Positions 1-6,700 are shown, counted from the stretch's first letter. The stretch is 13,447 nucleotides of DNA from Nitrospirota bacterium (GCA_027335985.1 DAHWGX010000084.1:1-13447); one strand, 5' to 3'. The notes: generated by a model from the sequence alone, not told the origin. Program-made: numbers and translations.

Positions 1-88
1 GGAGTCGTTCAGGGGATCTCTCACAGATACTGCCGACCCCTCCAACGGGCCGACGGGTACGGTTATTCACTCGAACAGAAAGGAGTGG

Positions 89-128
89 GCGCATTCCTCC
101 CCGGCCTGAACGCCGGGGTTCCCTGCGC
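89..128 (+). mobile_element. Compound GC-rich hairpin, candidate IS200/IS605-type right end
   Basis: Two nested inverted repeats are visible. The inner stem is CCCCGGC (99-105) with GCCGGGG (112-118) around a CTGAAC loop. The outer stem is GCGCA (89-93) with TGCGC (124-128), separated from the inner one by matching pyrimidine-rich internal loops (TTCCT and TTCCC). From memory of the family, subterminal hairpins of this kind (ATTCC, CCCCGG stem, GGGGTT, then a short closing stem) lie at the 3' end of tnpB-containing IS200/IS605 elements and form the scaffold of the TnpB guide RNA. No TnpB reading frame can be recognised in the first 88 bases, so the identification rests on the hairpin alone. 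It could instead be a terminator for a gene left of the window, although it lacks a T-tract. Confidence 0.35.
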
Positions 129-153
129 GATTGGATGAAAAAGCCAGGGAACC
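117..153. repeat. 9-bp inverted repeat overlapping the HEPN start
   Basis: GGTTCCCTG (117-125) is perfectly complementary to CAGGGAACC (145-153), with 19 bases between them. The repeat shares bases with both stems of the preceding hairpin, so the two structures exclude each other. The ATG at 135 lies in the loop. What it does is unknown. Confidence 0.4.
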
Positions 154-611
154 TCGCCAGAAGAAATCTGTGGAATGCAGGGACACGGGTGAAGTCCGCC
201 GAGCTTTTTTATTCCCTCGGCGAATGGAGCGATGTCGTCCGGGAATGCACTGAGGCTCTGGACTTCACATTCAAGTCCCTTCTTCATGCCCTGGGTCTCG
301 AGATCAACCGGTTTCAGAACCCGGGCGCGGTCTTTGCAAAGGAACGCCACCGCCTTCCGCCCGGTCTGCCGGCGGACTGGGAACGGATCGACAGGATCGT
401 CGGATCGGGATCCTCTTCAGGATCCAACCCCGCCTCTCCCTTCGGAGAGGGAGACTTCATGACCTTCGGAGAACCCTCCCTTTCCACCCCCTCCCGGGAA
501 GAGCCATCGGGCGAATCCGCCCTCTCCGCCCTTTCGGACGCCCGGTACATGATCGGGCTCGCAAATGAGGTCTGCCGTCATTCCCATGGAATCCAGAAAA
601 CTCCCCCCTGA
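135..611 (+). CDS. HEPN-domain protein, start uncertain
   Basis: The 158-residue product has a HEPN-like helical core at about residues 18-75. It contains the typical run (AELFYSLGEW, then VRECTEALDFTFKSLLHALGL) seen in small HEPN proteins that pair with minimal nucleotidyltransferases as toxin-antitoxin or abortive-infection modules. A less ordered Ser/Gly/Pro/Glu-rich insert (about 90-130) precedes a final helix (LSDARYMIGLANEV). I do not see the R-x(4-6)-H nuclease motif in that last part, so RNase activity is doubtful. The ATG at 135 has no Shine-Dalgarno sequence. An internal GTG at 189 has AGGGA at good spacing and may be the true start (140 residues). The frame is open to the left edge of the window, so a 5' truncation by the neighbouring IS-like end is also possible. 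No nucleotidyltransferase partner is visible. The stop lies 9 bp from the convergent arsM stop. Confidence 0.6.
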   Translation: MKKPGNLARRNLWNAGTRVKSAELFYSLGEWSDVVRECTEALDFTFKSLLHALGLEINRFQNPGAVFAKERHRLPPGLPADWERIDRIVGSGSSSGSNPASPFGEGDFMTFGEPSLSTPSREEPSGESALSALSDARYMIGLANEVCRHSHGIQKTPP

Positions 612-620
612 TTTCCTCAC

Positions 621-1415
621 CTATTGCATCTCCGGCTTTTTTCCTTCGATCATCGCCGAGACGACCCATTCGGAGATATCCACTCCTGGCGCCCACCTTG
701 ACATAAAACGCCGGCTTTCTTCTTTGGGGGTGATGCAAACCTCTTCAAAGGCCAGCGTCCGGAGAATCCCTTCCAGACGGTCCATCGTTTCGGCCCCCGC
801 CATGCATCCGGCATAGAGCTCCGGATTTTGGCGAATGTCCTCCGGAAGCTCGCAGCGGACCACGACATCGGATATGGCGATTCGTCCCCCCGGTTTCAGG
901 ACGCGATACACTTCGGAGAAAACCCGGGACTTGTCCGGCGATAAATTGAGGACGCAGTTCGAAATGACGACATCGACCGAATTGTCGGCAACAGGAAGAT
1001 TTTCGATTTCTCCCAGACGGAACTCCACATTATCCATCCCTGATTTATTGGCATTGTCCCGGGCCTTCCGGAGCATTTCCGGGGTCATGTCGACCCCGAT
1101 GACCCTCCCCTGCCTCCCGACCAGCCGGGCCGCGAGAAAAGCATCGAACCCGGCACCTGACCCCAGATCCAGGAGGGTCATCCCTTTCCGGATTCCGGCA
1201 TGAAGAAGGGGCGTCCCGCATCCCAACCCCAGATCTGCCCCTTCGGGGACCTCCTCCGTCTCCTCCTTCGTATACCCGATTTTGAGAGACTCCGATTCTC
1301 TCTCCTCTCTGCAGGAGGCCTGGGAGCAGCATCCGGAACCGTTTTTTGCGATTTCGGCATAGCGCTCCCTGACACGGTCAAGGATCTCGGTGACATGTTC
1401 TGAGTTTTTCTCCAT
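621..1415 (-). CDS. arsM: Arsenite S-adenosylmethionine methyltransferase
   Basis: A 264-residue cytosolic class I methyltransferase that transfers methyl groups from SAM to As(III), giving methylated and partly volatile arsenicals. The SAM-binding motif I is LDLGSGAGFD (82-91), followed by the acidic VIGVDM (105-110). The three cysteines that bind arsenic in ArsM proteins are all present: Cys66 (GLGCG), Cys154 (SNCVLN) and Cys204 (YAGCMAGA). An extra N-terminal Cys pair (29-30) and Cys35 are also typical. The start is set at the ATG at 1415, which follows GGGAGGTGGGG. The upstream in-frame ATGs at 1430 and 1466 are rejected, because the first would translate the ribosome-binding site and the second overlaps the -10 element. 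The gene stands alone, with no arsR, arsB or arsC visible nearby. It has a strong promoter overlapped by an operator-like repeat. An unusual second Shine-Dalgarno sequence (AGGAGGTG, near 1448-1455) sits upstream without a suitable start codon. Confidence 0.93.
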   Translation of the reverse strand: MEKNSEHVTEILDRVRERYAEIAKNGSGCCSQASCREERESESLKIGYTKEETEEVPEGADLGLGCGTPLLHAGIRKGMTLLDLGSGAGFDAFLAARLVGRQGRVIGVDMTPEMLRKARDNANKSGMDNVEFRLGEIENLPVADNSVDVVISNCVLNLSPDKSRVFSEVYRVLKPGGRIAISDVVVRCELPEDIRQNPELYAGCMAGAETMDRLEGILRTLAFEEVCITPKEESRRFMSRWAPGVDISEWVVSAMIEGKKPEMQ

Positions 1416-1465
1416 ATCCCCACCTCCCATAAAAAAAAGAGTGAAACACCTCCTGATAAATTTCA

Positions 1466-1507
1466 ATATTACAACTATTATTGTATAGAATCAACCATTC
1501 GTGTCAA
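1466..1507 (-). promoter_or_regulatory. arsM promoter(s)
   Basis: Read on the minus strand, TTGACA (1502-1507) is a perfect -35 element. It is followed after 16 bp by TACAAT (1480-1485), a near-consensus -10. A second overlapping pair, TTGATT (1489-1494), 17 bp and TAATAT (1466-1471), could also serve. Transcription would begin about 45-60 bases upstream of the arsM ATG. Confidence 0.65.
1470..1485. promoter_or_regulatory. Candidate ArsR-type operator
   Basis: TACAA (1470-1474) and TTGTA (1481-1485) form an inverted repeat with a 6-base spacer. It covers the -10 element of the first promoter and the spacer/-10 of the second. Binding here would block RNA polymerase, as expected of a repressor such as ArsR. 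No regulator gene is in the window, so the identity of the binding protein is inference. Confidence 0.45.
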
Positions 1508-1549
1508 GGGGTCTATGAGAAAAAAAACTTCTTTCCAGTCGAACCTTTA

Positions 1550-2944
1550 TTAACCTTCGTCCCCACTCCGGAGGACGATCCGGTTACCTCCGGCCAGCTT
1601 CGCCTGAGCTAGGGCTTCTTCCGCCCTTCTGACGAGACTGGTCCAATCGTCCTCATCGCCCTTGAGTCCCCCTCCTCCACTCACCCGAATCGGTTGAGCC
1701 CCAAAAGCCCCGGAATTAATGCCCGCCACTTTTTCCCGGACTCCGTCCATGAAACTTCTGACTTCTGACTCGGATCGGCCGTATGTCAATACGATAAACT
1801 CGTCTTCTCCCCATCGGCCGACGATGTCGCCGAAGCGAACACCTTCCGAGACGAGGCCGGCGACCTGATGGAGGACCTTGTCACCGGCCGCATATCCGGC
1901 AGCTTCGTTGATCGAACGGAGATGGTCGATATCGAAAAGAGATATGGCTAGGGATTTTACGCACCATTCACTCCCTTCCCACTCCCGGTCGAGCAAGGTT
2001 ACGATTGCCCGTCGCGTGAGAAGAGCTGTCAGGGGGTCCTTGTGGACTCCCTTCATGCTCCCTTTCAGGATCCTCAATTCGCGGATGGAGAACAGGGCTG
2101 GCAGAGAGGGGGACTCCGGAGCCTTTTCCTGAAGCGTTTCAAGATATCGGGTAACATCCTCGATCGGACTCCCCACCTGCAAAACGACATTGCGCCACCC
2201 AAGGGCCATAAACAGAAGTCCCAACACGGTTGTCAGCCAGTAGAGCACCGTATCCCAATGATCGAGACGGGACTGCCAGCGTTCCACATGAGAAAGATCA
2301 AGAGATACCTCCTGCCGGGTTGAGGCCAGGGAATTCCCGAAGGCGCCAAGTCTTTTAGCGGCCCTCCCGAGGCAGGCATCCATGGAAGAGGGGGTTCCTC
2401 TCCGACACCGGATGAAGAGATCCGCTGCCCTCCGCCAACTTTCACCAAGGGACACCGCTTCCCGGCTTCCGCTTTGAGAAAGATCCCGAATAAGAAGGGC
2501 GATGACCCGGATCTGGGGCAATAAACGGCGGGAGGAGTCATCTGTCAAGCGCGATGGATCCCCTGGAACGGATTTGAGGCGATCCCTGAGAATGGCCAGC
2601 CCGGCCTCGATTCCCAAAAGCTGGCTTCGAATCTCGGCCAATCGTTCGATCCTTGTGACAAGGGCATTTTTCTGACGACCGATATAGGTATGGAGTCCCA
2701 GACCCAGGATGTGAAAGGTGATTGTCCCGGCAAAAGTGATGGCGACGAAGACCCGGAACGGGACCTCCATGGGAAAACGCTTATTCGTCACAGTCTGAGT
2801 GTCCTCATTAATACGAAGTTGTCGCCATAAATCCTGTTCCAGATCCAAAATCTGGACAAGAGTACAGCATTTCACCCGAATCTCGCCATCGAACCGCCTT
2901 CGATATCCCCTCCTGCTGACCTCATTGGATTTGACCTCAACCAC
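1550..2944 (-). CDS. Membrane-anchored diguanylate cyclase with variant GEDEF signature
   Basis: The longest form is 464 residues. It has a membrane helix at about 62-84, a periplasmic helical sensor region (about 88-228), a second membrane helix (about 231-251), a short linker and a C-terminal GGDEF domain (about 300-460). The domain opens with DPLTALLTRRA and has the metal-binding FDID (337-340). Its signature is GEDEF (379-383) instead of GGDEF, and an RxxD inhibitory site is present at Arg370-Asp373. Activity is plausible but not certain, because the second Gly of the signature is Glu. The start is unsure. The GTG at 2944 has AGGGA only one base upstream. Better-placed possibilities are the GTG at 2791 (GAGG about 11 bases upstream) and the ATG at 2770, which begins just before the first membrane helix. 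Residues 1-58 show no domain, and the DNA there contains operator-like repeats. The ligand of the sensor region is unknown. Confidence 0.85.
   Translation of the reverse strand: MVEVKSNEVSRRGYRRRFDGEIRVKCCTLVQILDLEQDLWRQLRINEDTQTVTNKRFPMEVPFRVFVAITFAGTITFHILGLGLHTYIGRQKNALVTRIERLAEIRSQLLGIEAGLAILRDRLKSVPGDPSRLTDDSSRRLLPQIRVIALLIRDLSQSGSREAVSLGESWRRAADLFIRCRRGTPSSMDACLGRAAKRLGAFGNSLASTRQEVSLDLSHVERWQSRLDHWDTVLYWLTTVLGLLFMALGWRNVVLQVGSPIEDVTRYLETLQEKAPESPSLPALFSIRELRILKGSMKGVHKDPLTALLTRRAIVTLLDREWEGSEWCVKSLAISLFDIDHLRSINEAAGYAAGDKVLHQVAGLVSEGVRFGDIVGRWGEDEFIVLTYGRSESEVRSFMDGVREKVAGINSGAFGAQPIRVSGGGGLKGDEDDWTSLVRRAEEALAQAKLAGGNRIVLRSGDEG
2838..2939. repeat. Operator-like repeats near the 5' end of the GEDEF cyclase gene
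   Basis: TCCAGAT (2838-2844) and ATCTGGA (2850-2856) form a 7-bp inverted repeat around 5 bases. TGACCTCA occurs twice, at 2917-2924 and 2932-2939, as direct repeats 15 bp apart. If the cyclase starts at 2791 or 2770, both lie in its upstream control region. If the longest frame is translated, they are coding and may be chance. Confidence 0.3.
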
Positions 2945-3254
2945 TTCCCTGGATTAATTGACTCAAGAAGCGCCAGAAATCTTTCCTGACCCGCCAGGGA
3001 TTCTTCCGTTCTCCCCACCTTTAGTTCTGCAACCATCTTCGTTTCCAAGGCTCCAAGTCTTCCAGATCTGATGTGGTGTTCACCCTTCAGATGAAAAATG
3101 TCTCACCGAAAACCCAGCAGTAAAGAGGTCTTGTTTGTTTTATCGTGTCTCTATCGCGGGATTAGTGCTGAGGGAGACGGGATGACGAGCGGGCCTTCCG
3201 CCTGTTAAACTCTTGGAAGAGTCACCGGCATCCCCTAAAAAACGAGGCCATTCC
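2945..3254. other. Intergenic region between divergent transcription units
   Basis: About 310 bases separate the minus-strand cyclase gene from the plus-strand salvage operon. I see no RNA gene and no convincing reading frame. The only clear structure is the short palindrome at 3209-3222. A TTGTTT run at 3131-3140 has no good -10 partner, so the operon promoter was not identified. No SAM or SAH riboswitch fold was recognised. Confidence 0.5.
3209..3222. promoter_or_regulatory. 14-bp palindrome upstream of the salvage operon
   Basis: ACTCTT and AAGAGT flank two G residues about 33 bases before the GTG at 3255. Its size and place suit a regulator binding site in the operon leader, but no promoter was found to anchor it. 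Confidence 0.25.
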
Positions 3255-3710
3255 GTGAACCCCTACGTCATTTCCATGTCAGTCCTGATTTATCTCGCAC
3301 TCACCGGATATCTGACCGCCCTTTTCATTCGGACCCGCCATGGCGCGGCCACAGGACGTTTCCTTGGAGGGTTCTTTTCGGGACCGGCCACATCGGATTT
3401 CATCCGGATCCGCCGAGGGCACATCTTTGCGGCCCTTTTCGGCTTCACCTGCGACGTCACCGGAACCGCCATCATGGAATACGAACGCATCCAGGGACGG
3501 ATCCGCTTCCATCCGGTCCCCCCGGCCCTAGACTGGTTTCACCTGATTACCGCCCAGGGAGCCCTCTGGCTCTTTGTGGTTCTCATGGTGCTCGGCTTCC
3601 TTCGGAAGAAGGGCATCGCCCTCGGCCGCTATCATTCCAGGCTTGGCCCCGTATTTCTGCTCGTCTGGCTGTCGAGTTCCATTTCAGGATGGTTTTACCG
3701 GGTCTTTTGA
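3255..3710 (+). CDS. Four-helix membrane protein, DUF420-like
   Basis: A 151-residue protein with four predicted membrane helices at about residues 4-25, 57-74, 95-114 and 126-145. Histidines sit at or near helix ends (RRGHIF, DWFHLI, RYHSRLG), an arrangement often linked to heme or redox-partner membrane proteins. The C-terminal pattern H-S-R-L-G-P-V-F-L-L-V-W-L followed by SGWFYR recalls the DUF420 family, whose biochemical role is not established. The GTG at 3255 is chosen because GAGG lies 7 bases upstream. A longer form from the TTG at 3213 has no ribosome-binding site and would overlap the palindrome. The stop is 21 bp before mtnD on the same strand, so co-transcription with the salvage genes is likely. 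A role in transport or redox linked to oxygen-dependent salvage is speculation. Confidence 0.7.
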   Translation: MNPYVISMSVLIYLALTGYLTALFIRTRHGAATGRFLGGFFSGPATSDFIRIRRGHIFAALFGFTCDVTGTAIMEYERIQGRIRFHPVPPALDWFHLITAQGALWLFVVLMVLGFLRKKGIALGRYHSRLGPVFLLVWLSSSISGWFYRVF

Positions 3711-3731
3711 CCCCCAACGATCGGAAGACGC

Positions 3732-4289
3732 ATGGCTTTTCTTTCCTTTCCGGACGGAAGCGGAATTTCCGATCCCGGGAAAATCAGGACCATCCTCGAT
3801 CCGGTGGGGGTCCGCCTCGAACGCTGGCCCCTTCCCGACAACGGGGATCTGACCGGGCTTCTCGCCCTGGAGAGGCCCGCTCCGGAAGAATCTGAGCGTA
3901 TCCTGGCCTTCTTCGAACCCCGATTCGACCAGCTCCGGGCGACACTGGGGTACCAGGCGCGGGACCTCGTCTCTCTCTCCCCCTCCCTTCCGGGACTCGA
4001 CGCGCTTCTCGAACGCTTCCTCTCCTGCCACACCCACGACGACGACGAGATCCGCTATGTCATCGAAGGAGAGGGGATCTTCGGCTTCGTCCTCCCGGAC
4101 GAGACTCAGGTCGAGCTCACCGTCCTGGCCGGAGACTATATCAACGTCCCCCGCGGGGCCGAGCACTGGTTCCGACTGACTCCCGCCCGACGGATCAAGG
4201 CGGTCCGCTACTTTACCTCCCGGGAGGGATGGGTTCCCCTCTATACGGGCCGCCCGGTTTTTTCCTTTCCGGAAACCTCCCGGAGATGA
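3732..4289 (+). CDS. mtnD: Acireductone dioxygenase (ARD)
   Basis: A 185-residue cupin enzyme of methionine salvage. It cleaves 1,2-dihydroxy-3-keto-5-methylthiopentene with O2, yielding 2-keto-4-methylthiobutyrate and formate with Fe(II). The Ni(II) form instead gives methylthiopropionate, formate and CO. The metal ligands of the family are visible: His100 and His102 (CHTHDDDEIRY), Glu106 and His145 (AEHWF). The motif IEGEGIFGF (111-119) and the length match the bacterial family. The ATG at 3732 follows GGAAG at 4 bases. The stop overlaps the mtnW ATG as ATGA, so the two are translationally coupled. Which metal is used cannot be told from sequence. Confidence 0.95.
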   Translation: MAFLSFPDGSGISDPGKIRTILDPVGVRLERWPLPDNGDLTGLLALERPAPEESERILAFFEPRFDQLRATLGYQARDLVSLSPSLPGLDALLERFLSCHTHDDDEIRYVIEGEGIFGFVLPDETQVELTVLAGDYINVPRGAEHWFRLTPARRIKAVRYFTSREGWVPLYTGRPVFSFPETSRR

Positions 4290-5449
4290 CCCTGGAGACG
4301 ATCCGGGTCCTGTACGACTTTCCTCCCGGGGTGGATCCCGAGAAACAGGGACGGATGCTGGCTATCGGCCAGACAGTCGGCTCGTTCCGGCCGGACCAGG
4401 CCCCCCGCTTCGAGTCCTGGACCGGGGTCCTGGAAGAGGCCTTTTCCGTCCCCGGAGGCCGCGGACGCGCCCGGGTTGCTTATCCGGCCTCCAACGTCTC
4501 GGGGGACATCGGCTCCCTTCTGGTCATGATCCTGGGAAAATATTCCCTGGCGGGTCCGGTCCGCATTCTCTCCCTGGACCTTCCGGAGGGATATGGAACC
4601 CATGGACGGTTTGGCCTTTCCGGAATCCGGGAGTTGACGGGCGTCCGGGATCGCCCTCTCTTCATGGGCATCTTCAAGCCGGCCCTGGGACTGGCCCCGG
4701 AAGACTTTGCCGGGATTTTGAGAGAGGTCGGAATGGCGGGTCTCGACCTCATCAAGGACGACGAGATTCTCCCGGACACACCTGCATCGACGGCCCTCTC
4801 CCGCATCCGGGCCTGCCGTCCGGTATTGGACGAGATACGCCGCGCCACCGGACGCGAGATGCTTTACGCCGTGACCCTCTCCGGACGCGCCGACCGGATG
4901 CTCGACCAGGCCCGCCGTCTCCGTGAGGCGGGAGCCAATGCCTATCTCGTCTCTCCGATCGCCTGCGGATTTTCCGTCATGGAGTCCCTGGCCTCCGACC
5001 CCGACACCCGCCTTCCGATCTTCGCCCACCCGGCCATGGCCGGTGCGCTGGGAGGTTCCCCCGATTACGGAATCGACTACCGGGTCCTTCTGGGGACCCT
5101 GATGGTCCATGGAGGGGCAGACGCCGTCCTGTATCCGACGTCGACCGGAAGCCTTCCCATCGACCCAGTCGTCGAACGGGACCTCCGGGATCTTCTGGTT
5201 TCTTCCGGCCTCGCTCCAGTCCCGTCAGCCGGAATCCATCCGGGGGTGCTTCCCAGATTTTTCTCCCTGGACGACCCCCGGGTCATCCTGAATGCCGGCA
5301 CCGGCCTCATGGATCATCCCCAGGGCCCCGCCGCCGGCGTTCGCGCCTTCCATGAGGCACTGGACCGTCTCCGGGCCGGCGACTCGCTCGCCCCGGCCAA
5401 CCTTCCCGAAGGCCCCCTCCGGCAAGCCATTATCAAGTGGGGATCATGA
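4286..5449 (+). CDS. mtnW: RubisCO-like protein, 2,3-diketo-5-methylthiopentyl-1-phosphate enolase
   Basis: A 387-residue type IV RubisCO-like protein. It enolises 2,3-diketo-5-methylthiopentyl-1-phosphate, the step between MtnB and MtnX. The Mg-binding triad is intact in LIKDDEIL (Lys157, Asp159, Glu160, with Lys157 the expected carbamylation site). Lys131 (FKPALGL) matches the RubisCO active-site Lys. Lys85 (ILGKYSL) matches the family's proposed general base, and His248 lies in FAHPAMAG. RubisCO loop 6, with its catalytic Lys, is replaced by YPTSTGS, so carboxylation is not expected. The phosphate-binding region NAGTGLMDHPQG (336-347) is present. The ATG at 4286 is used, overlapping the mtnD stop. 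An in-frame ATG at 4229 would add 19 residues read from mtnD sequence and is rejected. Family assignment is firm. Which RubisCO-like clade it belongs to was not tested. Confidence 0.92.
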   Translation: MTLETIRVLYDFPPGVDPEKQGRMLAIGQTVGSFRPDQAPRFESWTGVLEEAFSVPGGRGRARVAYPASNVSGDIGSLLVMILGKYSLAGPVRILSLDLPEGYGTHGRFGLSGIRELTGVRDRPLFMGIFKPALGLAPEDFAGILREVGMAGLDLIKDDEILPDTPASTALSRIRACRPVLDEIRRATGREMLYAVTLSGRADRMLDQARRLREAGANAYLVSPIACGFSVMESLASDPDTRLPIFAHPAMAGALGGSPDYGIDYRVLLGTLMVHGGADAVLYPTSTGSLPIDPVVERDLRDLLVSSGLAPVPSAGIHPGVLPRFFSLDDPRVILNAGTGLMDHPQGPAAGVRAFHEALDRLRAGDSLAPANLPEGPLRQAIIKWGS

Positions 5450-6093
5450 AGACTGTCCTCTTTTCCGATTTCGACGGTACGATCACAGAGCAGGAGACCT
5501 TCTCCCTTCTCATGAAGGAGTTTGCCCCGGAAGCCTCCCGGAGAATCGTTCCCCGTCTTCTCTCGGGAGAAACAACACTGCGGGAGGGTGTCCCGGCCAT
5601 TCTCGAGACGATCCCGAGCGAACGGTTCCCCGAGATGGTCGCCCGCATGCGAACCATGGACCTTCGTCCGGGCTTCCCGGAATTCCTGGATTTTCTCGAG
5701 CAGCATGCCATCCCCCTGGTCGTCCTCTCCGGAAGCCTTGTTGAGCTCGTGATGGCCCGTCTCGCTCCCTACCGGACCCGGATTTCACGGGTGGTGGCGG
5801 CCCACGCCGAAACGGATCGACCGCTCCTCAGGATCCGTTCCGAAACGGCCGGGGGCGACGAGCTTGTCCACAAGGCTGCCGTCATGCGGGAATACGGAGA
5901 GGCTTTGAAAATTGCCATCGGCGATTCGGTCACCGATCTGACAATGGCCCGCGAGGCGGATCTGGTCTTCGCAAGAAGCCTTCTGGCCCGGCGTCTCTCC
6001 AACGAAAACCGCCCCCATGTTTCCTTTGAAACATTTTTCGATATATCGAATTATCTCGAATTATTCTTAAGAAACAAGGCCGTACATGGCTGA
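5446..6093 (+). CDS. mtnX: 2-hydroxy-3-keto-5-methylthiopentenyl-1-phosphate phosphatase
   Basis: A 215-residue haloacid dehalogenase-type phosphatase that removes phosphate from the MtnW product to give acireductone, the MtnD substrate. HAD motif I is SDFDGT (nucleophile Asp8, acid Asp10). Motif II is LSGS (Ser95), motif III Lys143 (VHKAAV), and motif IV GDSVTD (Asp160, Asp164). The ATG at 5446 overlaps the mtnW stop as ATGA and follows GGGG at 3 bases. A GTG at 5437 is possible but less likely. The last part (residues 180-215) is more AT-rich than the rest of the gene. Serine-phosphatase relatives share the fold, so the specific assignment leans on the operon. Confidence 0.9.
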   Translation: MKTVLFSDFDGTITEQETFSLLMKEFAPEASRRIVPRLLSGETTLREGVPAILETIPSERFPEMVARMRTMDLRPGFPEFLDFLEQHAIPLVVLSGSLVELVMARLAPYRTRISRVVAAHAETDRPLLRIRSETAGGDELVHKAAVMREYGEALKIAIGDSVTDLTMAREADLVFARSLLARRLSNENRPHVSFETFFDISNYLELFLRNKAVHG

Positions 6094-6700
6094 CCGCGCC
6101 CCGTCGACCCGACTCCGGCTGCTGGCCCGCCGCCTCTACCGAAGGGGCTGGATGGAGGGGACGGCCGGAAACCTGTCTCTCCGGGTCGGAGAAGATCTCT
6201 GGATCACCGCTAGCGGCTGTCACAAGGGCTCGCTCGCGGAGGAGGATATCCTGCGGATCCCTCTCGACGAAGGGATCCCCCTGACCCTGTCCGGGGAACG
6301 CAGGCCGTCGGCGGAAACCGCGATTCACCGGGTGATCTATCGCCTTTTCCCGAAGACCGGCGCGGTTCTCCATGTCCATACGATCGAAGCGGCTCGCGTT
6401 TCAGAAACCGGAGACTGTGAGGTGTCTCTTCCCCCGCTCGAGGTTCTGAAAGGTCTCGGCATTTCCGATCCCGAGACCCGGCCGGCACTTCCGGTCTTCG
6501 AAAACGCCCTTCGGGTTCCCGAAATCGCACGCGCCATCGGGGAAAGGCTCCCGGCCACCCGTTACCCCCTCCCGGCGCTCCTTATCCGGCACCACGGGAC
6601 GACAGTCTGGGGGGAGACGCTCCCGGAGGCCATCCGCCACCTGGAGCTTCTCGAATTTTCCATTCGGTTTCTCGCTTCCAAAAACCCTCTTGAATCATAG
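6086..6700 (+). CDS. mtnB: Methylthioribulose-1-phosphate dehydratase
   Basis: A 204-residue class II aldolase-fold zinc enzyme. It dehydrates 5-methylthioribulose-1-phosphate to the diketo substrate of MtnW. Family features are GTAGNLS (25-31), ITASGCHKG (40-48), the PSAET motif with Glu77, zinc-binding His96 and His98 (LHVHTIEA) and the third ligand in RHHGTT (169-173). Length is standard. The ATG overlaps the mtnX stop by 8 bases, with AAGG 6 bases upstream. It is the last gene of the operon. The upstream enzymes of the pathway (MtnA, MtnP or MtnN/MtnK) and the final aminotransferase are not in the window, so they must be encoded elsewhere. Confidence 0.93.
   Translation: MADRAPSTRLRLLARRLYRRGWMEGTAGNLSLRVGEDLWITASGCHKGSLAEEDILRIPLDEGIPLTLSGERRPSAETAIHRVIYRLFPKTGAVLHVHTIEAARVSETGDCEVSLPPLEVLKGLGISDPETRPALPVFENALRVPEIARAIGERLPATRYPLPALLIRHHGTTVWGETLPEAIRHLELLEFSIRFLASKNPLES

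Noticed and set aside
2945..3254. SAM or SAH riboswitch ahead of the methionine-salvage operon
   Set aside because: No conserved core or multi-stem fold could be recognised by eye in the leader.
4707..4718. Third copy of TTGCCGGGAT inside mtnW
   Set aside because: It is in codons for Ala-Gly-Ile far from the attachment region, most likely by chance.
4241..5110. 289-codon minus-strand open frame opposite mtnW
   Set aside because: Shadow of mtnW. The composition is that of a reverse-complemented coding region.
4286..5449. Possible true RubisCO large subunit for CO2 fixation
   Set aside because: Loop 6 lacks the catalytic Lys and the operon is methionine salvage. The pattern fits a type IV RubisCO-like enolase.
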